From Bartonella sp. B1099 (GTDB lineage Bacteria > Pseudomonadota > Alphaproteobacteria > Rhizobiales > Rhizobiaceae): DNA of 64,000 nt. Numbering within the stretch: the stretch's first letter is position 1; the number at the start of each line of letters is the position of its first letter. This document shows, one piece after another, positions 7,971 to 17,721 of this stretch. The notes under the pieces are model-generated. The model was not told where the DNA came from and ran no database searches. It was given only the letters and a program-made list of their open reading frames with translations. The position numbers were made by a program, and so were the translations under genes. The stretch spans positions 1,382,522 through 1,446,521 of the forward strand of contig NZ_CALYLN010000001.1 in assembly GCF_944801835.1 (NCBI RefSeq), read 5' to 3'.

Positions 7971-8678
7971 ATGGCGCGTCATTATATTCGGGTTAGGACG
8001 GGCGGACCGATACCTGCTGGTCAAAATGTTTATCGTCATAGAAAAACGCTTTCACACATGGTGTCAGTCATTCAAGATGAGATTGATGACGTTGCGGATG
8101 AATATGTAGCGCAAATCCAAGAAAGTATTTTTGCTGCCATTCGTTTTTGTGAGAGGGAAACTTTTTACTTTAACGAAAGCCGCGATGTGGTATTTCAAAC
8201 AAGGGCGGGGCAAGGGGCTTATGATGCAACCGATACCCGCCATATCGAAACAGCTGTTAAAATCAAAAGCGTTTACTTGGGTTCTGATGAACATCATAAG
8301 TTTGCCTTGGCGTGTAAGGACCATGTTTCTTTAGAGCCTTTATTGCGATCAGAACAGCAAGGAACGCCGGTTTGTTACAGTTACTTTGATAGGAAATTGC
8401 ATCTTTATCCTACACCGGACAGAGCCTATCAAATTCAACTCATTCTCTCTCCATTGCGCTTAGCAGAGATAGAGAGTGTTGATGAAGAGCATCTATGGTT
8501 TGTGCACGCGTTTGATTTGATTAAGGCGCGTGCAAAATATGAGTTGTACAAGAATATCCTTAAAGATCCCGATTGTGCAACGGCAGCTTACAATGACTTT
8601 AAGGAGCATTTGCATGAATTGCGTGCAGAGACCTCTCAACGTCATAACGTCACCCGCATAATTCCAACGGATTTCTAA
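7971..8678 (+). CDS. portal-tail adaptor (P22 gp4/SU10 adaptor-like)
   Basis: The 235-residue product starts MARHYIRVRTGG and has the helical pattern of podovirus head-completion adaptors. An amphipathic first helix (VIQDEIDDVADEYVAQIQESIFAAIRF) is followed by a beta-rich middle (LHLYPTPDRAYQIQLILSPL) and a final helix bundle (AFDLIKARAKYELYKNIL). Such proteins form a ring under the portal. The start at 7971 has a good AGGGAAAGG ribosome site; the longer frame from 7935 does not. The tail nozzle gene follows after one base. Confidence 0.68.
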   Translation: MARHYIRVRTGGPIPAGQNVYRHRKTLSHMVSVIQDEIDDVADEYVAQIQESIFAAIRFCERETFYFNESRDVVFQTRAGQGAYDATDTRHIETAVKIKSVYLGSDEHHKFALACKDHVSLEPLLRSEQQGTPVCYSYFDRKLHLYPTPDRAYQIQLILSPLRLAEIESVDEEHLWFVHAFDLIKARAKYELYKNILKDPDCATAAYNDFKEHLHELRAETSQRHNVTRIIPTDF

Positions 8679-8679
8679 C

Positions 8680-10140
8680 ATGGTTTATTTTCCTATAGCC
8701 GATTATCGACCGGATATTTCGGTTGTCAATGGCAGCTTTACAGATAGCCTTGTGAATGTTTTACCGGCAGATGGCGGTTACATTCCTATGCCGAGTGCAA
8801 CGATTGTTTCTAAGGTTCCTTTGGAAGAAAAGCCGTTGGGTTGTATAGCTTTTAGAAGTGGCAATGGTGTTAAGATTATTGTTGGAGGTAAGCAAAAGCT
8901 TTATAGTTATGACAGTCAAACGCAGGGTTGGAAAGACATCAGTCAAAGTGGTGTGACGTATCATGCGCATGAAGATAATCAATGGTCATTTGCTTTGTTT
9001 GGTCAAAGAGTTATTGCGGTGAATAAAAATGACAAACCGCAAGTCTTTAATACCCACAGTTCTGAAAGATTTGAAGATTTAGGGGGCAATCCACCGAAAG
9101 CCGGATTGGTGAAGGTTTGGGGACCTTTTGTTTGTTTGATGCAATTGACAGATAATCCCAATCGCATTCATTGGTCTGGTTTGGATGATGCAACCCATTG
9201 GACTGTTAAGCAGAAAAATTGTGATTTTCAAGATTTTCCGGATGGAGAATATGTCCAAGGGGCAACAGAAACGACCAATCCGCTCATTTTTATGCGTTCT
9301 GCTATTTATGCAGGAACCTTTGTTCCAGGTTCTAAGATAGTGTTTACGTTTCAAAAGATTCAAGACAAGCGAGGCGCGCGCAGTGCAGCCTCTATAGCTT
9401 GTCGAGGCAGTGACACCTTTTTTGCGAGTGATGGTGGCTTTTATCAGATGAGTTTGGATGGTCAACTTTTGCCGATAGGCTTTGAAAAGGTTGATAGAAC
9501 GGTTTTTAAAACATTTGATAAGTTTGCTCTTGATGAGATGCAAGGGGTTATAGACCCCGTTGATAACCGGATTTACTGGTCTTTAAAGAGAGGTAACAAC
9601 GAGCAAACTACCTTTATTTATGATTGGGGTTTGCAAAAGTGGTCGACGATACAAGGAAAGCCTTTCACATTTTTTCCAGTCTTTACGACAGGTTATACTT
9701 TAGAACAATTGGATGAGATTTCGATCAATCTTGAGTCCTTACCGGCTTCTTTAGATAGCCCTCGTTGGCAAAGTGGTGCGCCTATCCTTGGGGCTTTTGA
9801 TGATCAAAATCATCTTGTTATGTTTACAGGAGCCCCAATGGAGGCAACGGTTGTTTCGCAAGAGATGGGGGCACCGGATGGAAGTTTTAGCTTTATTACA
9901 AAAATGTTTGCAGAAGTTGATACGACGCAAGGTCTTTTAAGCATTGGGGAAAGAAGATTGCGCAATCACGATACGCCGATCACATGGCATAAGGAGAGGA
10001 TATGTTCTTATGTCACAGGTGCTTATCATGGACGTTCACGCAATCGTTATCACCGTTTTAAATTGCGCATTCCCGAATATGAATCTTGGACGATGATTAC
10101 GGGTTTTAATGTTGATTTACGTCCTTTAGGCAGAGGATAA
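8680..10140 (+). CDS. tail nozzle / packaged-DNA stabilisation protein (P22 gp10-like)
   Basis: The 486-residue protein is close in length to P22 gp10. It has repeated beta-propeller-like strands (KIIVGGKQKLYSYD, WSFALFGQRVIAVNKNDKPQVFN, NRIHWSGLDDATHW, DSRIYWS-type blades). Such proteins plug the portal after packaging and form the tail nozzle. It sits between the adaptor and the ejection proteins, as in P22-like and SU10-like podoviruses, and its stop overlaps the next start by one base (TAATG). Confidence 0.75.
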   Translation: MVYFPIADYRPDISVVNGSFTDSLVNVLPADGGYIPMPSATIVSKVPLEEKPLGCIAFRSGNGVKIIVGGKQKLYSYDSQTQGWKDISQSGVTYHAHEDNQWSFALFGQRVIAVNKNDKPQVFNTHSSERFEDLGGNPPKAGLVKVWGPFVCLMQLTDNPNRIHWSGLDDATHWTVKQKNCDFQDFPDGEYVQGATETTNPLIFMRSAIYAGTFVPGSKIVFTFQKIQDKRGARSAASIACRGSDTFFASDGGFYQMSLDGQLLPIGFEKVDRTVFKTFDKFALDEMQGVIDPVDNRIYWSLKRGNNEQTTFIYDWGLQKWSTIQGKPFTFFPVFTTGYTLEQLDEISINLESLPASLDSPRWQSGAPILGAFDDQNHLVMFTGAPMEATVVSQEMGAPDGSFSFITKMFAEVDTTQGLLSIGERRLRNHDTPITWHKERICSYVTGAYHGRSRNRYHRFKLRIPEYESWTMITGFNVDLRPLGRG

Positions 10141-10565
10141 TGGCAAAAGTCTATTTGACCAGTTCTTGGGATTTGGAGCGTATAGCCCCATACTTTGAAG
10201 AGATCATTGCGTCATTGAGTGATTATGTAGAGCGTTTCAAACATGAAGTTACGTTACAAGAACTGATTGAAGCCATTTGCAGTGGCAAGAAACAGTTGTG
10301 GCTTGTTTTGGATGATGACGAGCGATTTTTAGCGGCTGTTACAACCCAGATACAACAGACAGTTTTAGGAAAGAAGCGCGCCTTGATTTGTGAATGTAGT
10401 GGTAAGGGCGTTCTTGATCAAGTTGACAATTTGAAAGTTGCAGAGGATTGGGCGCGTGAGAATGGCGCCTTCGAGATAGAGATTTTAGGGCGTCTTGGTT
10501 GGAAGCGCGCCTTAGACAAGCAAGGTTATGGCATAACGATGCTTTATTACAGGAAGGAATTATGA
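10140..10565 (+). CDS. GNAT-like phage protein (T7 gp13-like)
   Basis: The 141-residue protein has a GNAT-like fold pattern: WDLERIAPYFEEI at the N-terminus, a central strand pair (LWLVLDDDERFLAAVTTQI), and a final LGRLGWKRALDKQGYG motif like the last helix of acetyltransferases. Homologues occur in many podovirus morphogenesis clusters beside nozzle and ejection proteins, where they are thought to be structural or assembly factors rather than active enzymes. It overlaps the nozzle gene by one base. Confidence 0.6.
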   Translation: MAKVYLTSSWDLERIAPYFEEIIASLSDYVERFKHEVTLQELIEAICSGKKQLWLVLDDDERFLAAVTTQIQQTVLGKKRALICECSGKGVLDQVDNLKVAEDWARENGAFEIEILGRLGWKRALDKQGYGITMLYYRKEL

Positions 10566-10566
10566 C

Positions 10567-11490
10567 ATGGGGAGCAAGACACCGACAACGACAGAACAGA
10601 AGCAGGTGCAGACGAGCGCTCCGCCTTCTTGGATGCAGAATGTTTTTAAGCGTGGTGGTGCAGATGCCTATCAAATGTATAACACAGGGATGGGTGGTAA
10701 TGTTTATGGTGGTCCGCGTGTTGCGCCGTTAAGTGATCAGACGCGCTATGCCATTGGTGGACTTGGAAGTATACCTCATCATTATCAAAACCGTTCTTTG
10801 ATGAATACGATCTACAATCCAACGTCGGCAGCAAATAATCTTGGAAGAATGGCTTCTGGCGGTATGGTTGGACAGAATTCCTCTTTTAATGCCGCTCTTC
10901 AAAATAGTTTAGACCGTGTAAGAGATACGATTAACAGTTCTTTTGCAGGTGCAGGTCGTTATGGATCTGGTGCACATACAGATGTATTGGCAAATGAACT
11001 TAGTGCTTTGTCTACAAGTGCTACAGCAAACCAGTATAATCAAGATGTACAGAACATGATGCAAGCCAATGCAATGATTGATCAAGCCAATCAAAACCAG
11101 TTGGGAGCTTCGAATAACTTCTTACAAGGTTATGGTAATGCCTATTCTAATGCCATACAGGGAGGAGGCGTGCTTGATAATTATAATCAACGGCTTGTTG
11201 ATGCCAATCGCGAACGTTGGCTGGAGCAGGACAATAGCGGTTGGAACAGACTGAACATGTTGATGAATGCCGGTCATGGTTTTGCAAGAAATTACGGTAC
11301 GACGACGAATAACAGTACGAATTCTCTGGTGCAAGGCAATAATCCTTGGAGGAATGTAGGAACTGTAGGTTCTCTAGCGCTTCAGGCAGCACCAATGGCT
11401 TTTGGTTATATGATGGGTGGTCCAGCAGGAGCGGCAGTAGCAGCAGGAATGTCGAAAGAAGTCATCGAACTTCTTCGTAAGAAACAATAA
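10567..11490 (+). CDS. putative internal virion or DNA-ejection protein A
   Basis: The 307-residue product is rich in Asn, Gln, Gly and Ala. It has a polar N-terminus (SKTPTTTEQKQVQTSAPPSW), a long helical Gln/Asn region (about 120-200) and a hydrophobic Gly/Ala C-terminus (AAPMAFGYMMGGPAGAAVAAG) that could enter membranes. Three such proteins in a row (this one and the next two) resemble the ejectosome set of podoviruses. The assignment rests on order and composition. Confidence 0.5.
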   Translation: MGSKTPTTTEQKQVQTSAPPSWMQNVFKRGGADAYQMYNTGMGGNVYGGPRVAPLSDQTRYAIGGLGSIPHHYQNRSLMNTIYNPTSAANNLGRMASGGMVGQNSSFNAALQNSLDRVRDTINSSFAGAGRYGSGAHTDVLANELSALSTSATANQYNQDVQNMMQANAMIDQANQNQLGASNNFLQGYGNAYSNAIQGGGVLDNYNQRLVDANRERWLEQDNSGWNRLNMLMNAGHGFARNYGTTTNNSTNSLVQGNNPWRNVGTVGSLALQAAPMAFGYMMGGPAGAAVAAGMSKEVIELLRKKQ

Positions 11491-11529
11491 CTGAAGAATA
11501 ATTAAACAATAGCTTTGTAGGAGAGTGTG

Positions 11530-12948
11530 ATGGTTGCACCGATAATCCCAATGGCTTTAGTGGCAGGAGCGAGATTTGCACCGCATATTATGCGATATCT
11601 TTATCCCAGATTGGCTCCAAAAGCGGTTACAGGGGCGCAAAGATTGGGACAATTCATGAAAGCAAATCCAAAGAGTGTTATATCTACTGCTGCGGGGATG
11701 ACTCTCGCCCCTTTGATGGCACCAGAGGAGGTTCAAGCCCCCTCCAACCCCTATTTACAAAATATGCAGCAGCCATATGGACCATTTATGCCCTCTACGG
11801 CTCTTAAAACGGAAATGCCTCTTGGTGTAGGCAATCATCCACCTATGCCAAATCCACTGGAGGAATCCTTACAAGAACTTACACCTAAAGTTGATGTTCC
11901 CCAAACACAACCATTGCCACCTACATCACAAACACCGCCTTCTGAACCAACAGATTTAGAAAAGTTTTTACAATCCAATACTTATAAGTTTTTTCAATCA
12001 GATGCTTATAAAAAGCTTCAAGATCTTTTTGCAGGCATGTCGGCAGCACCCTCCGGTGGTTCTGGATGGGATGCGCTTGCAAGTGGTGTGAAGCATCTTA
12101 ATGAAGGCGATAAACAAAGAGGGCAGGTTAACCAAACCGTCGAGTATCTAAAATCCAAAGGCTACAGTGAAGAAGAAGCTGCTGTCATGGCACGTAACCC
12201 TCAAATGCTTAGTGCACTGCTAACAGGTGGTAAGACCCCAGAAGGCTTTCAATCGTATACCAATCCAGAGACAGGTGAACTTGAATATAGACCGGTTAAG
12301 GGGTCTATGCAGGAACTTGAATATAATCAGAAGAAAAAAGAAATAGAAGAGTGGGAAATAAATAAGAGAAACGCTGCTGCTATAGCAGCAAAAGAAATTG
12401 ATAACATTATGGGTACAGTTAATGATGCTCTTAAACTTATAGATGAGAACCCCGATAAGGTTGCAGGTATAATTGGTTCACTCGCTCTGCTTGTTCCAGG
12501 ATCTGATGCAAACTCATTAAAAAAGAAGTTCAAACAGCTTGAAGGTGGTATCTTTACTCGAGTGATTGAAACAATCAAAAAACAAAGTGAAAATGGCTCA
12601 TTGGGAGTAGGACCGTTATCTAATGAAGAAAGCGCGCGGTTGGTAGCATCTTATGGTTCTTTGGATATTAGCGATAAACCTGAAGAACTACATAAAACGC
12701 TCTTAAAAATTAAAGATATGTTTGATCTTTTTAAACAACTCAATGATGAGGAAATTTATAGGTTATCAAAAGGAATGGAAGTAAGACCGCGTTCAAATCC
12801 CTCTGCTCAATATTCTAATCAGTCGATATCGCAAGGAGGCGGTGCAAACTTGCCAACGATAAGTAGCAGGGAAGAGCTATATAATTATCCTCCTGGAACA
12901 GTGGTTGATTATAATGGTACTCCAGTATATAGGGAGGCAAAAAGATGA
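11530..12948 (+). CDS. putative internal virion or DNA-ejection protein B
   Basis: The 472-residue product has a hydrophobic start (MVAPIIPMALVAGARFAPHI), a Pro-rich linker (about 75-145) and a mainly helical C-terminal half that includes an Asn/Lys/Glu-rich segment and a hydrophobic stretch (AGIIGSLALLVPG). It matches no enzyme I know. It is flanked by two other ejection-type genes and overlaps the next by ATGA, so it is probably part of the internal core or ejected proteins. The ATG at 11530 is preferred over GTG 11527, with GGAGAG upstream. Confidence 0.5.
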   Translation: MVAPIIPMALVAGARFAPHIMRYLYPRLAPKAVTGAQRLGQFMKANPKSVISTAAGMTLAPLMAPEEVQAPSNPYLQNMQQPYGPFMPSTALKTEMPLGVGNHPPMPNPLEESLQELTPKVDVPQTQPLPPTSQTPPSEPTDLEKFLQSNTYKFFQSDAYKKLQDLFAGMSAAPSGGSGWDALASGVKHLNEGDKQRGQVNQTVEYLKSKGYSEEEAAVMARNPQMLSALLTGGKTPEGFQSYTNPETGELEYRPVKGSMQELEYNQKKKEIEEWEINKRNAAAIAAKEIDNIMGTVNDALKLIDENPDKVAGIIGSLALLVPGSDANSLKKKFKQLEGGIFTRVIETIKKQSENGSLGVGPLSNEESARLVASYGSLDISDKPEELHKTLLKIKDMFDLFKQLNDEEIYRLSKGMEVRPRSNPSAQYSNQSISQGGGANLPTISSREELYNYPPGTVVDYNGTPVYREAKR

Positions 12949-15050
12949 TGAACAATAAGCGTTACCGACCAGGAGATCGTGTACCAGAACTTGGTGATGA
13001 TGTTTATGTAGCTGATTATCCTCTTAAACACAGCAATTCAGGAAAACATTATCGACCAGGAGATCGTGTACCAGAGCTTGGTGATGATGTTTATGTAGCC
13101 GACTATCCTTTATATGTTGAAGGATTACAAAATACAGCAAATCAATCAAGAGTAACAGATGATTTTTCATTTGATGATAAAGATCTTACGTGGTGGGATG
13201 CACTAAGGAGTCATGGTGCATCTGGTTTGACAGCAGGATATAGTGATGAGATACAAGCGGCGAATGAAGCGGGTTTTATGGATTATTGGAGAGGCGATAA
13301 ACGGGCAGAAGAGATTTACAACAGAAGGATAGCAGAAGAGCGCGCTTACCTAAAAGCCTTGGAAAAGAAACATCCAGTGTTGTCTTCTATTGGTTATATT
13401 GCTGGTTCGTTTGTACCAACAGCACTTTCATTTGTCCCTGGGCTTGGACTTTTGAGAGTAGGTGCTGCGGCATCAACATTTGGAAATATTGGTAAGGCGG
13501 CAATTTTAGGAGCGGGTTCTGGTGCTTTACATGGTTCTGGTGCGGGAGATGGTCTTTATGACCGCCTTGCTTCGGCAGGGATTGGTGGTGGTATTGGAGC
13601 AGTTGCTGGTCCTGTTGGTTCTCTTGCTGGTACAGGAGCTTCTTGGGGATTAAGAAAAGCGGGACATGGATTGCAACAGGTTCCTTTTGTAAGAAGGCAT
13701 TTTAATCCTGCTTATAAAGACGTTCAAACCAAAGCGGTTAGAGAAGTTGCAAAAACATTATATGATGATGGTGTTGAGAATGTTGCAGAACGCCTTGCAA
13801 GTGCGCCGCGTCACGCATTTTTGACAGATATTAGTCCGAATTTAGAAGTATCACTTGCTAATATGGGAAAAACAAATACGCGCGTTTCTGAACTTTTGAA
13901 ACATGCTCATGGGGAAAGGGTACAGAACGCTATCCGCCGTATTGGTCAATCGGCAGATGAAAACATTACTCCTCTCCAAGATACGAAAGTTTTAAAAAGG
14001 GCGCTTGAAGAGCAAGGGAAAAGAGAATATACACCTCTTTATGCACAAGCTTATCGTACTCCAATAGGAAAAAGGTATTATCCAGCTCTTAATAGGCTTT
14101 TTAAAAATCAATGGTTTCAAGATGCTCTCAAAGAAGCAGTTGATACTTTAAAAGGAGACCCACGAAAAGCAATTGCTCAACGATTTTATAATAAAGATTT
14201 TCCCCATATTAACTATAAGCCTACGATGGAATTATTAGATCAAGCTAAGAAGTCTCTTGATGATCTTCGCGACAAGTATAAAAATTTTGGTGATAATCAA
14301 AAGTCTTCAGGGTACCAAATGCTTAAGAACAATTTGGTAAAGATAACGGATGAAATCTCTCCTACCTATAAAGCAGCCCGTAGTAGTGTAGCAAAATATG
14401 AAGGTTTTGAAGAAGCGATACAACAAGGCAAAAGAATTGCAGAAAAAGATATTTCAGGAGAGGGAATAGCCGAAGGACTTCGTAAAGGAGCGATGCCGAA
14501 TGGTCTTAATACCTATCACGTAGGGATAAGGGATTATATCGATGATATATTAAAGAAATCCCGCTCTGTTAATAGACTTTCGAATATTTTACAAACGGAG
14601 AGCATGTCTGAAAATCTTAGCAGATCTTTAAGTCCTACAAACGTTAAAGCGTTTAGAAAAGCTTTAGATGATGAAAGATTTTATCAAGATGCGGCGCAAA
14701 GATCACTAAAGCCGTTTCAAGGAACACCAGAGGCTTCTGTTCTAGAAGGAGTTCGCTTACCGCACGGAAAAGTTAGTGCAGCACATGAAGGGGCAAAAAT
14801 TACTCAAAATATTTTATCTGATACGATTAAAAAATTGCCTCAAAAAGAGAGACAAATATTTGAAAGTGATATAGCAAAGTTAGCAACTTTTGGCGTTAAA
14901 GGTATGACCCAGCAAGAAGTAGCTCAAATGGTACAAAGGTTCATAAATTGGCATAAAAAGGGAGTTTTGACTGAGAAGACAATGCATTTCATTTCTTCGG
15001 CATTGATGGGAGAAGCGGGCAGATTTGCAAGGAGCAAAATCTATGGCTAG
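12945..15050 (+). CDS. large putative internal virion or DNA-ejection protein C
   Basis: The 701-residue product begins with a duplicated block (RPGDRVPELGDDVYVADYPL appears twice, about residues 7-27 and 36-56). A Gly/Ala-rich, membrane-insertion-like region follows (about 145-240: GYIAGSFVPTALSFVPGLG and Gly-Ala repeats), then a long helical remainder. Size, order and the transglycosylase encoded next to it fit an ejected tunnel protein. The start overlaps the previous stop (ATGA). The transglycosylase is a separate gene here, whereas in T7 gp16 it is fused. Confidence 0.55.
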   Translation: MMNNKRYRPGDRVPELGDDVYVADYPLKHSNSGKHYRPGDRVPELGDDVYVADYPLYVEGLQNTANQSRVTDDFSFDDKDLTWWDALRSHGASGLTAGYSDEIQAANEAGFMDYWRGDKRAEEIYNRRIAEERAYLKALEKKHPVLSSIGYIAGSFVPTALSFVPGLGLLRVGAAASTFGNIGKAAILGAGSGALHGSGAGDGLYDRLASAGIGGGIGAVAGPVGSLAGTGASWGLRKAGHGLQQVPFVRRHFNPAYKDVQTKAVREVAKTLYDDGVENVAERLASAPRHAFLTDISPNLEVSLANMGKTNTRVSELLKHAHGERVQNAIRRIGQSADENITPLQDTKVLKRALEEQGKREYTPLYAQAYRTPIGKRYYPALNRLFKNQWFQDALKEAVDTLKGDPRKAIAQRFYNKDFPHINYKPTMELLDQAKKSLDDLRDKYKNFGDNQKSSGYQMLKNNLVKITDEISPTYKAARSSVAKYEGFEEAIQQGKRIAEKDISGEGIAEGLRKGAMPNGLNTYHVGIRDYIDDILKKSRSVNRLSNILQTESMSENLSRSLSPTNVKAFRKALDDERFYQDAAQRSLKPFQGTPEASVLEGVRLPHGKVSAAHEGAKITQNILSDTIKKLPQKERQIFESDIAKLATFGVKGMTQQEVAQMVQRFINWHKKGVLTEKTMHFISSALMGEAGRFARSKIYG
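12963..13112 (+). repeat. two direct repeats of 63 bp, period 87 bp, in the ejection gene
   Basis: Copies at 12963-13025 and 13050-13112 differ at only a few positions, mostly third codon bases, and are separated by 24 bp. They encode a 21-residue block with the RPGDRVPELGDD core twice. The near-identity indicates recent duplication or gene conversion. Confidence 0.85.
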
Positions 15051-15678
15051 ATATAACCCTTCAGTTGATCAAGCGATACGTCAAGCAGCGGTGCGGTATG
15101 GCTTGCCGGAAAGCTATTTATACCGTGTTGCGCAAGTTGAAAGTGGCGGTAATCCCAATGCAAGGAATCCCCGTTCTTCTGCGGGTGGGTTGTATCAGTT
15201 CATAGACAGCACCGCTAAGCAATATGGCTTACAAGACCGTTTTGACCCCATGCAGGCAGCCGATGCCATGGGGCGGTTTACGCTTGATAATCGCAACCAT
15301 TTAAGCCGTTTGTTGGGAAGGGCGCCTACAGATGCGGAACTGTATTTAGCCCATCAACAAGGAGCAGGGGGAGCAGCGCGGCTTTTGCAAAATCCCCATG
15401 CCAATGCAGCGCAATTGGTTGGGAGCAATGCGGTTGGTTTGAATGCAGGCAATAACGCAATGCGCGCAAGTGATTTTGTTAATCGTGTATTTCAGATGTA
15501 TGGTGGACAGCCTTATAGAGCAAGCCCTATCGCACGGGGTGGTATGGGCGATAGAGAGAACTTGCTGGAGGTTTTACGGGTATTACTAGCGTCACAGGAA
15601 GAGCCTTTGGAAGAAGAAGAGCGTGAAGATGATAATCCTTTGATGACGCAATTCATGCGGGCATTTTACGGAGTTTAG
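15043..15678 (+). CDS. virion-associated lytic transglycosylase (SLT domain)
   Basis: The 211-residue product has a Slt70-like fold: AVRYGLPESYLYRVAQVESGG with catalytic Glu33, the GLYQF motif at 49-53, then AYLAHQQG-type helices (YLAHQQGAGGAARLL). It would cut glycan strands so DNA can cross the cell wall. The start at 15043 has AAGGAG 10 nt upstream; the ATG at 15025 would place that ribosome site inside the gene. The acidic C-terminal tail (about 170-200, EEPLEEEEREDD) is unusual. It lies in the ejection protein block. Confidence 0.88.
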   Translation: MARYNPSVDQAIRQAAVRYGLPESYLYRVAQVESGGNPNARNPRSSAGGLYQFIDSTAKQYGLQDRFDPMQAADAMGRFTLDNRNHLSRLLGRAPTDAELYLAHQQGAGGAARLLQNPHANAAQLVGSNAVGLNAGNNAMRASDFVNRVFQMYGGQPYRASPIARGGMGDRENLLEVLRVLLASQEEPLEEEEREDDNPLMTQFMRAFYGV

Positions 15679-15689
15679 GGGTCACAAAT

Positions 15690-16691
15690 ATGTCAACGAT
15701 TTATGATTGGTCGCTAAGAGCGGCGGATAACACGCGCGCAGATGATTTGATTGATTGGTCAGAGGGACAACACCCTAACACAGTCAATAACAGTGCGCGT
15801 GTGATGATGCAGCGTGTCAAGGAATACTTGTTAGACATGGGTGGAACACTTGAAGGGATTGTGACGAATGATCATGTCCAACGAATAAGTACGATAAGGC
15901 TTGAAAGCCAATCACAGTTTTTAGAATACAAGAATGGTATCGTTTTACGCTTTATGGCGATGGATAAGAATATTGGAGCGACGACAGTTTTTCTGAATGC
16001 TTTAGAGGGCAAGCCGGTTTATAAAGCGACCGCCTTAGGGATTGGTCCTTTATCGGGCGGCGAAATCCAACAGGGATGCATTTATACATTGGTATTTAGT
16101 GGAGATCATTGGCACCTTGTTAATCCCACCTCTATCCCTTTAGAAGAAGAACTCAGTCTTTATCCTACTGGTTTTATCGGAACGTTTGCGATGCGTGATC
16201 TTCCAACAGGTTGGTTACTCTGTGATGGAAAGGCTTATTCGCGGACTGATTATAGTGATCTGTTTTCTGCGATAGGGACGGTTTGGGGAGAAGGGAATAG
16301 TGTTACGACGTTTAATGTTCCGGATTTTCGGGGGATGTTTTTACGAGGTGTTGATAGCGGTCGTCATATTGATGAAGGGCGTTCTTTTGCAAGTGTGCAA
16401 ACAGATTTAATGGAGTCACACGAACATCAGGGGCAAAGTCTTTCCTTTCCCCATTTTACGAGCAATGAAGATTTTTGGGATGGGAATACGACGGCTGTTT
16501 TGGGGTACCGTCTAGGATTGTTTGGAGGGGGGGCTCTTGCAAACTTTATGGGAATAGAGCGTGAGAATTTAGGGAGCTATATTGCAAGCCCCTATGCTCT
16601 TGATGAAGATCAAGAGGTTGACTTGAGAAACTCTGGTGAAGGAGAGACGCGTCCAGTGAATGTTTCTGTTCTGTATGCGATTAAGACATGA
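15690..16691 (+). CDS. tail-collar domain fibre protein, copy 1
   Basis: The 333-residue protein begins MSTIYDWSLRAADNT and carries a phage tail-collar domain (GTFAMRDLPTGWLLCDGKAY through FNVPDFRGMFLRGVD, about 170-225). It ends with the ETRPVNVS...YAIKT signature shared by the two genes that follow. Such proteins form short fibres or collars that touch the host surface. N-terminus and collar are conserved in all three copies while the segment between about 235 and 310 differs strongly, consistent with diversification of the host-contact tip. Confidence 0.8.
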   Translation: MSTIYDWSLRAADNTRADDLIDWSEGQHPNTVNNSARVMMQRVKEYLLDMGGTLEGIVTNDHVQRISTIRLESQSQFLEYKNGIVLRFMAMDKNIGATTVFLNALEGKPVYKATALGIGPLSGGEIQQGCIYTLVFSGDHWHLVNPTSIPLEEELSLYPTGFIGTFAMRDLPTGWLLCDGKAYSRTDYSDLFSAIGTVWGEGNSVTTFNVPDFRGMFLRGVDSGRHIDEGRSFASVQTDLMESHEHQGQSLSFPHFTSNEDFWDGNTTAVLGYRLGLFGGGALANFMGIERENLGSYIASPYALDEDQEVDLRNSGEGETRPVNVSVLYAIKT

Positions 16692-16700
16692 GGTTTTACG

Positions 16701-17714
16701 ATGTCGACGATCTATGATTGGTCTTTGAGAGCTTCTGAGAATGCCTATTGTGATGATTTGATTGATTGGTCAGAAGGACAGCGTCCTAGCAGCGTGAATA
16801 ATAGTGCGCGTGTGATGATGCAACGCGTAAAGGAATATTTATCCGATACGAGTGGTATGATTGCAAATACCTTTACGGTTGATGCGGAACAACAAACGAC
16901 GTTGATAAGACTTGAAAGCCACTGTCAGTTTTTAGCGTATAAGAATGGTATCACGGTTTGTTTTAAAGCGAAGGGCAAGAATGTTGGGGCAACAACAATT
17001 GCTTTAAATGCTTTACCCGCCAAGCCTCTTTATAAGGCGACGGAATTAGGCATGCGTGCTTTGACAGGAGGCGAGTTTCAAAAGGGGTGCATTTATCGTT
17101 TGGTTTATAGGGATAATGGTTGGCATGTTTTGAATCCTACCCCCTTGCCTTTATTACAAGAACCAATGATTTCAGTTTATCCTACCGGTACGATAGGGAT
17201 TTTTGGAATGCAAGTTTTGCCAGAAGGCTGGTTAGTCTGTAATGGGGCTGCTTATTTGCGCAGTGATTATCCAGCACTTTATGAAGCGATAAGAACAAGA
17301 TGGGGTGGCAGTGATAGTTGGACGAAGTTTAATGTTCCCGATTTGCGTGGCGTGTTTTTGCGGGGTGTTGATGATGATCGCGAGATAGACCGTTTTCGTT
17401 ATCTTGGCACATTACAGCATGACACTATGAGAAAGCATGAACATGGAGGTCAATCGGTTACGATTTTGAATGATGCCAATGAGGAAGAGAGTTGGTATGG
17501 AAATATGATGATTATCTGGGGGTATGTGCTGAATGAGCAGCAAAGGGAAAAGCTTGCCGAGCGTTTGGGTGTGCGTGCAGAGGATATACGGTTGCATCAT
17601 GTGCTTGCCTTTCCCCATTCCCATCTTCACATGCGTGATGTTGTTTGGGCTCGTTCAGGTGTCAGTGAAACACGCCCGATTAATATGAGTGTTGTGTTTG
17701 GGATTAAGACGTGA
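16701..17714 (+). CDS. tail-collar domain fibre protein, copy 2
   Basis: The 337-residue paralogue of the preceding protein shares the DDLIDWSEGQRPSSVNNSAR N-terminal block, the KNGITVCFKAKGKNVGATT strand region, a collar domain (EGWLVCNGAAYLRSDYPALY to FNVPDLRGVFLRGVDDDRE) and the ETRPINMSVVFGIKT end. The tip region (about 240-320) is unlike copy 1 and is rich in His, Met and Trp, hinting at a different ligand or a metal site. The start is 9 nt after the previous stop. It is intact. Confidence 0.8.
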   Translation: MSTIYDWSLRASENAYCDDLIDWSEGQRPSSVNNSARVMMQRVKEYLSDTSGMIANTFTVDAEQQTTLIRLESHCQFLAYKNGITVCFKAKGKNVGATTIALNALPAKPLYKATELGMRALTGGEFQKGCIYRLVYRDNGWHVLNPTPLPLLQEPMISVYPTGTIGIFGMQVLPEGWLVCNGAAYLRSDYPALYEAIRTRWGGSDSWTKFNVPDLRGVFLRGVDDDREIDRFRYLGTLQHDTMRKHEHGGQSVTILNDANEEESWYGNMMIIWGYVLNEQQREKLAERLGVRAEDIRLHHVLAFPHSHLHMRDVVWARSGVSETRPINMSVVFGIKT

Positions 17715-17721
17715 GGTCAAG

